This document shows, piece by piece, positions 1-7,524 of a stretch of DNA of 11,289 nt (within the stretch, counting starts at the first letter, position 1; each line of letters starts with the position of its first letter). The stretch comes from Euryarchaeota archaeon UBA558 (GTDB taxonomy: Archaea > Thermoplasmatota > Poseidoniia > Poseidoniales > Thalassarchaeaceae). The notes under the pieces are model-generated. The model made no database searches. It was not told the DNA's origin and saw only the letters and a list, made by a program, of their open reading frames with translations. The position numbers and the translations under genes were made by a program. The stretch lies in the NCBI GenBank assembly GCA_002507175.1, contig DAZE01000014.1:1-11289 (forward strand), written 5' to 3'.

Positions 1-1
1 C

Positions 2-613
2 GCCGCAGCCGAGGCCAAGAGGCAACAAGATGAAAGGAAATCAGCCGAGATTGAGGCGAAGAAGAGGATGGAGGCCATCGATGCCGAGATTGAGGCCCGC
101 AGGAAGGCCCTCGAGGAGATGGACGCCAAGCAGCGCGAGAAGGAGGAGGAGCTCATACGCGTCTCCGAGCGCGCCAAGGAGATCGACTTCGGGACCCTCG
201 GCGTGGCCGCGCAGTCCACCGCCTCGGCCCCCATCGAGGCCGGATCGGACGAGCTCTCGCTCGGCGACACCTCGGCCTTCGAGGAGTCCGGCAGCGCGTG
301 GGTCGCCGACGGCCAGGGCGGCCTGAGCATCTCGTGGACCGGCAAGACGGCCAGCGCGCTCATCGGCGTGACCGGCCTCAAGCGCGCCTTCGCGGCCGCG
401 GCCGTGGTCACGGCCCGCGACGACCTCCAGACCATCAAGGGCGTGGGCCCCTTCATCGAGGAGAAGCTGAACGCGCTGGGCATCACCACCTTCAGGCAGG
501 TCGCCAACATGACCCCGGAGCTCGAGGACCAGGTCAACACGGCCATAGAGTTCTTCCCGGGCAGGGTGCGAAGGGACAAGTGGGCGAAGCAGGCGGAGGA
601 TCTCGATAAATGA
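2..613 (+). CDS. Coiled-coil protein with C-terminal helix-hairpin-helix domain (5' truncated)
   Basis: The reading frame is open from the first bases of the window, so the true start lies upstream; 203 residues are visible. Residues 1 to about 62 are a charged Glu/Lys/Arg/Ala heptad-like helix (coiled coil). A low-complexity linker and a short Gly/Ser region follow. The last 60 or so residues (about 141-203) hold an IKGVGPFIEEKLNALGI helix-hairpin-helix core followed by FFPGR and a terminal KWAKQA helix. This module is known in bacteria and archaea as a C-terminal add-on to various proteins and resembles nonspecific nucleic-acid-binding HhH domains; the partner and role here are not known to me. 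Codon use is strongly GC-rich (positions 181-240 are 45/60 G+C), unlike the next genes. It ends 2 bases before the convergent rlmE stop. Function is not assigned. Confidence 0.82.
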   Translation, partial: AAAEAKRQQDERKSAEIEAKKRMEAIDAEIEARRKALEEMDAKQREKEEELIRVSERAKEIDFGTLGVAAQSTASAPIEAGSDELSLGDTSAFEESGSAWVADGQGGLSISWTGKTASALIGVTGLKRAFAAAAVVTARDDLQTIKGVGPFIEEKLNALGITTFRQVANMTPELEDQVNTAIEFFPGRVRRDKWAKQAEDLDK

Positions 614-615
614 GC

Positions 616-1341
616 CTACAGTCTCCGAAAACCGACTACTGTTTCCTCTTTATCTTCCTGCTCCGATGACAAAACTCCAATTTCCCTTAGCCCAGTGGTA
701 ATCTCAGCAATTGGAGACGACTCGTTAATACTCCCGTTCGGCTTTCTGTTCTTGCAGACCAGATAAACTTCAGATGATGCATTACGACTTGCAATTGGGG
801 AAAACCTCCTTACGAATGAAAAACGGCCCCTACATGCCTTTACTAACAACTCAATTCCGGTACCTTGGAACGCCTTCGTCACGAATGACCCCCCGGGCGC
901 GAGAATCTTGACGGCCACATCCAGTGCCATCGTAGAGAGCTCCAATGAGATGGCCTGGTCTGTATCGTACCTTCCAGTCAGGTTAGGGGATATGTCCGAG
1001 ATAACAGAATTGAAGGCATTGCCTTCATTTTCACTTAAGATTCTGTCCAATGTTAGTGGATCCATGACGTCCCCGACCATTAGTGCAGCCCCTGGTATGG
1101 GCTCGGTTGTGCGTAAGTCTACCCCTACTACCTTGCCACCCATACCTACGACTTCGATTGCTACTTGAGTCCATCCGCCAGGGTGGCAGCCTATGTCCAA
1201 AACTGAGTCTCCTTGTCGCATAAGGTTGTATTTGTCTTGTATTTGTTTAAGCTTGAATGCGGACCTCGCCCTGTACCCGTTGTTTTTGGCTTGGCGCCTC
1301 CAAGGATCACGTTGATGTTCTTGGTACCATCGCTTTGCCAT
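616..1341 (-). CDS. rlmE: 23S rRNA (uridine-2'-O)-methyltransferase RlmE/FtsJ family
   Basis: This 241-residue SAM-dependent methyltransferase of the RrmJ/FtsJ fold is expected to 2'-O-methylate a uridine in the A-loop of large-subunit rRNA. Visible motifs are the N-terminal GYRARSAFKLKQI with catalytic Lys30, SAM-binding LDIGCHPGGWTQ (49-60), SDISPN with catalytic Asp116, VTKAFQG with Lys156, and RNASSEVYLV with Glu191. The K-D-K-E tetrad is therefore complete. In most relatives the SAM loop reads GAAPGGW or GxxPGGW; here a Cys-His pair precedes PGGW. The frame is open upstream to 1458, but the ATG at 1341 (MAKRWYQ) gives the family-typical N-terminus and avoids overlap with the divergent gene at 1394. 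A C-terminal tail of about 40 residues after the fold is acidic and not conserved in the bacterial enzyme. A TATA-like element sits about 26 nt upstream. Confidence 0.93.
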   Translation of the reverse strand: MAKRWYQEHQRDPWRRQAKNNGYRARSAFKLKQIQDKYNLMRQGDSVLDIGCHPGGWTQVAIEVVGMGGKVVGVDLRTTEPIPGAALMVGDVMDPLTLDRILSENEGNAFNSVISDISPNLTGRYDTDQAISLELSTMALDVAVKILAPGGSFVTKAFQGTGIELLVKACRGRFSFVRRFSPIASRNASSEVYLVCKNRKPNGSINESSPIAEITTGLREIGVLSSEQEDKEETVVGFRRL

Positions 1342-1363
1342 GGACTTGGACCCATGCACTCCG

Positions 1364-1370
1364 TTATGAA
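1364..1370. promoter_or_regulatory. Candidate shared TATA element between divergent rlmE and the thioredoxin-fold gene
   Basis: TTATGAA on the plus strand, TTCATAA on the minus strand. Its centre (1367) is 26 nt from the rlmE ATG (1341) and 27 nt from the ATG at 1394. That is the usual archaeal TATA-to-start distance if both transcripts are leaderless. No Shine-Dalgarno-like sequence is obvious before either ATG. The spacing is seen; the promoter role is inferred. Confidence 0.4.
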
Positions 1371-1393
1371 GGGTCGACGCGTCGGAGCAATAG

Positions 1394-2275
1394 ATGCGAC
1401 GATTTTTGATGGCTGTTTTAATCGCCACCTTAGTTGGACTCCCCTCGCTTGCCAGCACTGAACCTGATTCAAGATTTCATTCAAATGGGTCGGGTGCAAC
1501 GGTCCTGATTGAGGAGCACACGGCTACATATTGCCAGACATGCGCACAAATTGACCCCATGGTTCTTGATTTCTTGCGGGATAATGGCAATCGAGCCATT
1601 AGAGTAGCACTCCACCCACCGGCCGACGAACTCTTGGGAACTGAGATTTCAACGCATAGGCTTTCCCTTTCGAAAGACAATTTATCCGTCACACCGACAT
1701 TTATCATGGACGGCAATATTGTCTCACAGGGATACGTGGATAGGACGGACTTGCAGCTTAACCTACGATCAGCGGAGCTAGATAAGAGAGGCATATTGTC
1801 ATTAGAGGCTGAAGTGTTGATTTCAGGGAATGCCATTCAAGTGTCATCCCCGAGCTTAAGTTTAGACCAGAATCAGACACTTACGGTATTCCTTGTTGAG
1901 AGGGTTGTAGTCCATGATTATGGGACAAGTCCCAATGGCCTCGATCAGAACCATGACGTAGCCAGGGCGATGATTTCGATTGATCATGAAAATGATGTAA
2001 AGGCCCAATTCATCCCAGACAAATGGAATTCATCAGTGCCTCAAAGCGCGAATCACAGCGTTAGATTTCTACTTAGCGATGATGAGAGCCCACTCTCTTT
2101 CGATGTGGTGTTGGCTGTGGAGTCTTGGGAAGAGGGGCCAAACAAAATTCTCTCCTCAACAATAGTCCGTCTTTCAGAGGAAACTGGGGATGAATCCAGA
2201 ATTAGCCCATTGGTTCTAGTCCTCGCCATTGGAATGATGTCAACGATGGCGTTCACAATCCAATCTCGGAAATGA
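1394..2275 (+). CDS. Secreted, membrane-anchored thioredoxin-fold protein
   Basis: This 293-residue protein has an N-terminal signal sequence (about 1-21, MRRF then a hydrophobic run ending SLAS). A thioredoxin-like domain follows, with the active-site pair Cys47-x-x-Cys50 in TYCQTCAQIDP and a cis-proline-like VTPTF at about Pro101. Residues about 125-265 form a beta-rich region of unknown type. The C-terminal hydrophobic segment (about 271-289) ends in QSRK, fitting one membrane anchor with the bulk outside the cell. It probably acts as an extracytoplasmic thiol-disulfide oxidoreductase or redox sensor; reduction versus oxidation cannot be told from sequence. The start is the ATG after a 52-base gap shared with rlmE; other starts would cut the signal peptide. 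The 3' end overlaps the convergent epimerase gene by 23 bases. Confidence 0.8.
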   Translation: MRRFLMAVLIATLVGLPSLASTEPDSRFHSNGSGATVLIEEHTATYCQTCAQIDPMVLDFLRDNGNRAIRVALHPPADELLGTEISTHRLSLSKDNLSVTPTFIMDGNIVSQGYVDRTDLQLNLRSAELDKRGILSLEAEVLISGNAIQVSSPSLSLDQNQTLTVFLVERVVVHDYGTSPNGLDQNHDVARAMISIDHENDVKAQFIPDKWNSSVPQSANHSVRFLLSDDESPLSFDVVLAVESWEEGPNKILSSTIVRLSEETGDESRISPLVLVLAIGMMSTMAFTIQSRK

Positions 2276-3191
2276 GGGAATTGGCACACCATCTCACGGC
2301 TTCTTCAGAAGTCATTTCTGGTTGGAAGCCAGAGGAATACAATTTGTCAACATCGAGCCATGTCTTGGGCACATCTCCAGCCCAGCCCCTGTCGCCGCCC
2401 GTGTAGTTTATCGCTACGTCCTGTAGGCCGGTGGCTTCTATCACTATTTCCGCTATTCTGGATACTGAAACTGTCTGATGAGTTCCAAGGTTGTATAGAG
2501 CCGCTCTCCCGTTATCGAGACCGATGACATGAAGCATTGCTTCGACTGTGTCTACGACGCCCATGTAGGACTTTTCCTGCCTACCATCCCCGAGGACTTC
2601 CAGTGTAGTCGGGTCTTTTTGCAGTTTGTGCACGAAATCGTAGATTACCCCATGTGTCCCCCTCGGGCCCACGATGTTGGCGAATCTATGTATCCAAGCC
2701 CTAGCGCCAAATGTGCCCGCCCAGGCTGAGATTAATGCCTCTGAGGCCAACTTCGAAGCACCATACAATGATATTGGCAGAGTTGGGCCGTAAGACTCGG
2801 GAGTTGGCATTTCATCGGCCTCGCCATATACTGCGCTTGAGCTAGAGAAGGAAATCTTGGTGACGCCCGATTTCCTCATTCCCTCTAGTACATTGTAAGT
2901 CGCTAATGTTCCCTGTTTGAGGTCGGTGTCCGTGACCTCGATTCCCAACCGGATATCCGGATTTGCCGCCAAATGGTGCACAAGATCAACTCCATCCATT
3001 ACGCTGCTGACTATATCCAAGTCCAGTAAGTCTCCCACTACGATCTCAACGTCTCTATCGGAGTGGTGTTTCAGGAATTCAATGCGCCCAGAAGAAAGAT
3101 TGTCCAACACTCTGACTCTTTCGCCCCTTGAGACGAGGGCGTCAACCAGGTGACTACCAATGAAACCCGCTCCTCCTGTGACCAAGTGCAT
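2253..3191 (-). CDS. NAD-dependent sugar-nucleotide epimerase/dehydratase (GalE-like)
   Basis: This 312-residue extended short-chain dehydrogenase/reductase probably works on an NDP-sugar for surface glycan or glycoprotein synthesis. Residues 4-12 (VTGGAGFIG) are the NAD-binding Gly-rich loop, followed by Asp30 at the end of beta 2 (VLDNLSSG), which favours NAD over NADP. VVGDLLD and HLAANPD are typical of the family. The catalytic set is Ser118/Ser119 (SSSSAVYG) and Tyr143-x-x-x-Lys147 (YGASK). NIVGPRG and DGRQEKSYMGVVDTVEA are substrate-side motifs seen in archaeal and bacterial UDP-glucose 4-epimerase-like proteins. The exact sugar cannot be decided, so no gene symbol is given. The ATG at 3191 lies directly before the Rossmann strand; the frame continues upstream to 3275 but that extension would overlap the divergent exporter gene. 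Its 3' end overlaps the thioredoxin-fold gene. Confidence 0.93.
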   Translation of the reverse strand: MHLVTGGAGFIGSHLVDALVSRGERVRVLDNLSSGRIEFLKHHSDRDVEIVVGDLLDLDIVSSVMDGVDLVHHLAANPDIRLGIEVTDTDLKQGTLATYNVLEGMRKSGVTKISFSSSSAVYGEADEMPTPESYGPTLPISLYGASKLASEALISAWAGTFGARAWIHRFANIVGPRGTHGVIYDFVHKLQKDPTTLEVLGDGRQEKSYMGVVDTVEAMLHVIGLDNGRAALYNLGTHQTVSVSRIAEIVIEATGLQDVAINYTGGDRGWAGDVPKTWLDVDKLYSSGFQPEMTSEEAVRWCANSLISEIGL

Positions 3192-3247
3192 GTCTATGCG
3201 AGGGGGATTCTTTGTTTGACACCTTCGGGTGCCGGGAGTTTGTTTGG

Positions 3248-6200
3248 ATGCCAATATTCCCACCATTGCCTCCACATCGATCCGAACTCTTCATTGGCAT
3301 CTCCCTTCCAAGTAAGATCGTGGAAGAGCCCGCAGACGAAGAAGCAGAATTCTGGAAGAGGTTTTTTGAGTCCATCCAACCCGTCAGGATAGCCATATCT
3401 GGGGCGTTGTCAAATCTAGCCGATACGCCTCCTTTCAAGGCAATCAAGAAAACGACGACCATAGTCGAGGCGGGCACTGAGAAGGCTGGTAATGTTGGAA
3501 AAAGAATTTCGGAGTATAGCTATGCTGCGATACTCAGGTCCCCGGGCATAGTTGTTGCACTCTTGCTCTTGTCAACCGCTCTCATCGGCAGAGATGCACT
3601 AGAATTCGAGCACCAAATAAACGGGGATGTTGAGATCTACCTCCCGGATGGTGCCGATTCAACAGAATTGTTGAAGCAAGTTAGAGAACAATGGGCGACG
3701 GACATAGTAATCCTCTACGTGCAGACGAACAACGCTGCAACCGCATCTGGAGAAAGGGGGAGTGAGAACATTACTGATCAGGATATACTGAGACAGATCT
3801 CATGGATCGAAGGGGACGACCTAACGTTCGACCTCGGGGGATACAGGTCCGGACTGGACAGATACAAAGACGACCGCGGGGCGAGGGACGGAGTGGTCTG
3901 GGTCCTTTCGCCGGCTCAGATAATCAAAGAGGCAAACTCCTCTTCATACCGATTTAATTGTGCCCTGGAAAGGTACGCTCTTCCTACAGGCCAACAGGAG
4001 AACTGCGCTCTTGCATCGTTGAATCCATACACGGGATACTCGATACCTCAAGGGTCAGGGGCCCAAGAAAGAATCGACCAGTATGTAGAGAATGCCGGCC
4101 AACTGATGGAATCCTTCGTCAGGGACACCGACGGGGATGGAATTTGGGATACAGGGGTCGTGATAATGGGCATTACATTCGACATGTCCGATACGGAGAT
4201 ACCCCCTCGTGACGATCCCAAGGGAATAACCGAGGAGAATCCGTCTGGTCAGATAAAGGACCACAAGGCATTCCTCTCTTACGCCGACTTATTGATTCAC
4301 GAAGAATCGAGACCTGAAGACTGCGAGCTTTGTCACAGGGTGTATGGCTCCCCCACCCATTCATGGGACATAGAAAGGGTTGATGTGATACCGAATAGAG
4401 AGGCAGTGACAATCACGGGTTTGACTCCAGTTCTGCATGACGTCTCGGACGCCATTTACGATGAATTGATGGACGTAATGCTTCCGTTGAGCCTTCTCTT
4501 CGTCGGAATAATGATGTTCGCCCTCCACAGGAACGCCAAGGTCATCCTCATCTGTGGCACGCCCATAATCATGACACTGTTCATCTCGTTTGGCACCATT
4601 GTCATAACAGATAGGATGCTGACTCCGATGATCATCTCCGCTGGACCGATATTGGTCGGCTTGGGAGTCGACTATGCACTCCATCTAACCAACAGGATAG
4701 AAGAGAACAGAGTCAGGATATTGGAACAGAGGGCCGAGCGAAACTGGGCTCGTCGAAGGGACGGCCAACCAGAGGATGATCTTGATCCTTGGGACCCATC
4801 CATAAGCCTCGATGCAACGGTCTCCGCAGCATTGACGACAGGTCATGCAATACTATTGTCGGCACTAACGACGATAATCGGTTTCAGCGTTTTGATGTGG
4901 CCATCGATCGTCCCAATAGCGCCCATGAGGACTGTGGGTCTGACACTACTGCTGGGTATATTCACCACCTTTATTGTATCAATGGTCATGGTGCCTGCAT
5001 TGGTGCAACTTCTCAGATACCGGAAAACCCCCTCTGTCGCATTTGACTCCCTCTGGGACAAGATAGGCGAGGTGCCCGTACGAGTGTATTTGTTGGTCTT
5101 GATCATCGCCGGGGCATTCACAGCCTATGGGGTAATGATTCTCGATGATGAGTTGGGGAAGGAAATAACCGGTTCCGCAGATGAGGTCCCCCCTGGGTTA
5201 GCATCCTACGAAGCACTCAGAGAGTACAGCACAGAATTCCAAGGAGGGCAGACAAACATGTTCATCGTTGACGCCGAGGCAAGGGGCGAATTGAATGGCA
5301 CCGCACCCATAAGGGACCTTCCCATACTGGATGCTATTGAGAGGATGCAGATCGAGGTCAATAATGTCCCAAACACCACATCAATCTCACTCGTGGATAT
5401 CCTGAAGGCCATACACGTCGACTCCCAATCACTGGGATTCAACCTGGTCTCAACCAGCCTCTGGGACCTCATCCATGACGAATGCTGGGATGAATCACAG
5501 AACCCCTTCCGTCCAGATTGCCTGCCCTATGCCATAACATCCAGAGAGGCCATGGTGAACGTTGCCTTTGACACACTCTCCCCCGAGATACGATCCATGC
5601 TGATGAATGCCGATCAGGCTGGCGTGTGCCAGCAATCCTCGCCGTGCGAGACAAAGACACTGGTGTATGTCAACCAGCCGTACATAGCACTGAAGGAGGC
5701 CGGTGTCCTCAGAGAAGCGATCGATGACCATCTCAGGGGCGAGTCAAGCTGCAAAGGACCACTCTCGTGTTCAGCGCTCGGCCTAGATGGTGCGGTCAAT
5801 AGCTTGCTCACAGGGGGCCTACCAGTCTCTCTGGACATAAACGAGGGAATCCATGATGCCCAAAGAGATACCACCCTATCCACGATCCTCATGCTCCTAG
5901 TGGTGATGTCAATACTCTTCAGGTCTCCTAGGTTGGCCGTCTTTACGATGGCTGCCGTCGGGGTCGTTGTCCTCTGGCAACCTATCTTGATGAGATTCGG
6001 GGGAGTCAACGTCAATGTCTTCACCGCTATGATCGGCACAATTGTATTTGGGATTGGGGTGGATGATTCAATACACATCGTTGACAGGATAAAGGACGAG
6101 GGCGAGAGCCCAGCTGGAATTGCAAAGTCAGTCGCCAGATGTGGTCAGACAGTTTTCGAGACCACTGCCACTACGTGCGCTGGTTTGGCAGCTGGTTTGT

Positions 6201-6397
6201 TCGTGGCCATTCCGGGGCTGCGAAATTTCTTCGTGCTGATGATGGCATTGTTGTTCCTGGCACTGGTCGCGAGTTCGATTGTGCTGCCAAGCATAGTGGT
6301 GGCATACCGTGATTTGACCTCGAGAGTCATGGGGAGGGGCCCATGGCTGGACTATGAGGAATCTGGCTCACTATCCGCCGGATTCGAGTCGAATTGA
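3248..6397 (+). CDS. RND-superfamily exporter (MMPL/COG1033 type)
   Basis: A 1049-residue, probably 12-helix membrane protein made of two similar halves. Counting from the ATG at 3248, helix 1 is about 92-114, external domain 1 about 115-408, helices 2-6 about 409-590, helix 7 about 609-631, external domain 2 about 632-875, and helices 8-12 about 876-1020. Both halves carry the family signature in the fourth helix, GVDYALH (473-479) and GVDDSIH (937-943), whose Asp residues are thought to carry protons in RND transporters. The substrate is unknown; lipids or hydrophobic molecules are usual for this group. External domains hold five close cysteine pairs (238/253, 359/362, 746/758, 794/800, 835/841), a Ca-binding-like DTDGDGIWD (293-301), and CELCH (359-363). 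The frame also allows a TTG start at 3212 and a GTG near 3319; the first ATG is preferred. It is divergent from the epimerase gene. Confidence 0.92.
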   Translation: MPIFPPLPPHRSELFIGISLPSKIVEEPADEEAEFWKRFFESIQPVRIAISGALSNLADTPPFKAIKKTTTIVEAGTEKAGNVGKRISEYSYAAILRSPGIVVALLLLSTALIGRDALEFEHQINGDVEIYLPDGADSTELLKQVREQWATDIVILYVQTNNAATASGERGSENITDQDILRQISWIEGDDLTFDLGGYRSGLDRYKDDRGARDGVVWVLSPAQIIKEANSSSYRFNCALERYALPTGQQENCALASLNPYTGYSIPQGSGAQERIDQYVENAGQLMESFVRDTDGDGIWDTGVVIMGITFDMSDTEIPPRDDPKGITEENPSGQIKDHKAFLSYADLLIHEESRPEDCELCHRVYGSPTHSWDIERVDVIPNREAVTITGLTPVLHDVSDAIYDELMDVMLPLSLLFVGIMMFALHRNAKVILICGTPIIMTLFISFGTIVITDRMLTPMIISAGPILVGLGVDYALHLTNRIEENRVRILEQRAERNWARRRDGQPEDDLDPWDPSISLDATVSAALTTGHAILLSALTTIIGFSVLMWPSIVPIAPMRTVGLTLLLGIFTTFIVSMVMVPALVQLLRYRKTPSVAFDSLWDKIGEVPVRVYLLVLIIAGAFTAYGVMILDDELGKEITGSADEVPPGLASYEALREYSTEFQGGQTNMFIVDAEARGELNGTAPIRDLPILDAIERMQIEVNNVPNTTSISLVDILKAIHVDSQSLGFNLVSTSLWDLIHDECWDESQNPFRPDCLPYAITSREAMVNVAFDTLSPEIRSMLMNADQAGVCQQSSPCETKTLVYVNQPYIALKEAGVLREAIDDHLRGESSCKGPLSCSALGLDGAVNSLLTGGLPVSLDINEGIHDAQRDTTLSTILMLLVVMSILFRSPRLAVFTMAAVGVVVLWQPILMRFGGVNVNVFTAMIGTIVFGIGVDDSIHIVDRIKDEGESPAGIAKSVARCGQTVFETTATTCAGLAAGLFVAIPGLRNFFVLMMALLFLALVASSIVLPSIVVAYRDLTSRVMGRGPWLDYEESGSLSAGFESN

Positions 6398-6407
6398 TCC
6401 AGGCCCC

Positions 6408-6420
6408 AATAACAAATATG
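6408..6420 (-). terminator. T-rich stretch after rnpB
   Basis: Read on the minus strand, the bases just after the 3' strand of RNase P RNA helix P1 are ATATTTGTTATTG. A T-rich run with no hairpin is the usual archaeal termination signal. It lies between the ends of the convergent rnpB and exporter genes. The position supports the 3' boundary of the RNA; termination itself is inferred. Confidence 0.35.
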
Positions 6421-6727
6421 TGAGGGTGCAGGGAGTAAGCCCCTTTCTGTTCACCTTGCGGCTGGTTGCATTCAACTTAGCATCCTACCCGGCCCTAGCA
6501 GATGCTGCTTGACGGGCCTGCTTGGACTTGCTCCAGCGGGGGTGGCCGTTTCATCCATGTTGGCGGAACCTCCTCCTTTGGGATTCACCGTTAACACGCC
6601 ACACGGTTCGTTTCTGTTCCAGAGCCGACCCTCCCGGGCCCCTGGCGTTAACCAGGCCGCTTGCATCTTGGAGAGGGGACTTTCCTCAGTGTCGAACACT
6701 GTCAGCAACCCTCCTGCTCCCTCATGT
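6420..6727 (-). ncRNA. rnpB: RNase P RNA
   Basis: The RNA subunit of RNase P, which removes 5' leaders from pre-tRNAs. On the minus strand the universal cores occur in order: AGGAAAGUCC (CR-I, 6677-6686), GGAACAGAAAC (6610-6620), GGAGCAAG (CR-IV, 6527-6534), GGGUAGGAUGCU, and ACAGAAAGGGGCUUAC (CR-V, 6435-6450). CR-I and CR-V pair as helix P4 (AAG-U-CCCC with GGGGCUU), leaving the hallmark bulged U. P1 is GAGGGAGCAGG (6713-6723) with CCUGCACCCUC (6422-6432), 11 positions with one A-A mismatch. P3 is CAGUG/CACUG (6687-6701), and a CCUGG/CCAGG hairpin lies at 6641-6656. The length, about 308 nt, fits archaeal type A RNAs. Ends are set from P1 plus a few bases and may be off by several nt. It is convergent with the exporter gene and divergent from rpiA. 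Confidence 0.93.
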
Positions 6728-6812
6728 CGCCCAACACCCCAATAGACATCAAACGTTCGGTCAACGCTTAGAGCCTGAGAAACTTTTCATTTCAACCCGA
6801 GGTCGCTGGCAC

Positions 6813-7511
6813 ATGGACACCGAAGATAGGAAGAGGCTGGCAGGCATCGAGGCATGTAATTGGGTCAAGGATGGAATGTCACTGGGTCTTGGTACGGGGT
6901 CCACGGTATCCCACACGGTCCTTGAGATAGGAAGGATGATTTCAGAGGGCTCAATATCTGTTGTCGGGGTCCCAACCAGTCTCGCAACACGTGAACTGGC
7001 ATTGCGCGTTGGCATACCCTTAGTCACCCTGTCCGAGGTCGGTGCAATCGACTTGGTTATCGATGGAACGGATGAGTTCGATCCAGAATTCTCACTCATC
7101 AAGGGTGGAGGAGGTGCTCTCACCAGAGAGAAGATAGTTGCCCAGTCCTCGAAAGCCATGATCGTCGTCGCCGACGACAGGAAGCGAGTTGATGTCTTGG
7201 GGAAGTTCCACCTTCCTGTGGAGGTACTGCAGTTCGAGTGGGAAGCCACGAGAGGACTGTTGTCAGCTCTGTGTCCTGGGGCGGTGAAGATTCGGGGGGG
7301 CGAACGACCCTTCGTCACAGACAACGGCGGTTACATACTTGATTGTGACTTTGGAGAAACCATCACGGACCCAAAGTCACTAGAGTTGGAGATTCTTTCG
7401 ATAGCAGGAGTCGTGGAAGTTGGGCTTTTCTGCGACATGTGTGATGCGGTAGTCTTAGCAGGCGAGGGCAATGTCGAGACGATCGTCAAAGAAGGCGGAA
7501 GACTTAGCTAG
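6813..7511 (+). CDS. rpiA: Ribose-5-phosphate isomerase A
   Basis: A 232-residue enzyme interconverting ribose 5-phosphate and ribulose 5-phosphate, giving pentoses for nucleotides in the cytoplasm. Family motifs are complete: GLGTGSTV (25-32, phosphate loop), DGTDEFD with Asp84 and Asp87, KGGGGALTREK with Lys97 and the catalytic-base Glu106, VVADDRKRV (118-126), and DNGGYILDCDF (170-180). The length matches the usual 215-235 residues. The frame extends upstream to 6522 through the RNase P RNA antisense strand, but the ATG at 6813 gives the family-typical N-terminus. There is no Shine-Dalgarno match before it. An AT-rich AAACTTTTCATTT (6780-6792) centred about 26 nt upstream would suit a leaderless transcript. 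Archaea without an oxidative pentose pathway also keep RpiA. Confidence 0.96.
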   Translation: MDTEDRKRLAGIEACNWVKDGMSLGLGTGSTVSHTVLEIGRMISEGSISVVGVPTSLATRELALRVGIPLVTLSEVGAIDLVIDGTDEFDPEFSLIKGGGGALTREKIVAQSSKAMIVVADDRKRVDVLGKFHLPVEVLQFEWEATRGLLSALCPGAVKIRGGERPFVTDNGGYILDCDFGETITDPKSLELEILSIAGVVEVGLFCDMCDAVVLAGEGNVETIVKEGGRLS

Positions 7512-7524
7512 CCAATCGCTGTTG

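Noticed and set aside
30..326. Arg/Pro/Ser-rich open frame overlapping the coiled-coil gene
   Set aside because: Typical out-of-frame product of a GC-rich gene; the other frame encodes the coiled coil and HhH domain.
1342..1458. Longer RlmE N-terminus from 1458
   Set aside because: It would overlap the signal-peptide region of the divergent gene; family members start near the MAKRWYQ-like sequence.
3192..3275. Longer epimerase N-terminus from 3275
   Set aside because: Rossmann-fold epimerases start directly before the first beta strand, at the ATG at 3191; the extension is proline- and basic-rich and overlaps the exporter gene.
5614..6078. 154-residue minus-strand open frame inside the exporter gene
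   Set aside because: It is Ser/Thr/Pro-rich, without motifs, and antisense to conserved transmembrane coding sequence.
6522..6812. Upstream extension of the rpiA frame by 97 residues
   Set aside because: It crosses the RNase P RNA antisense strand, has no family similarity, and RpiA proteins begin near the ATG at 6813.
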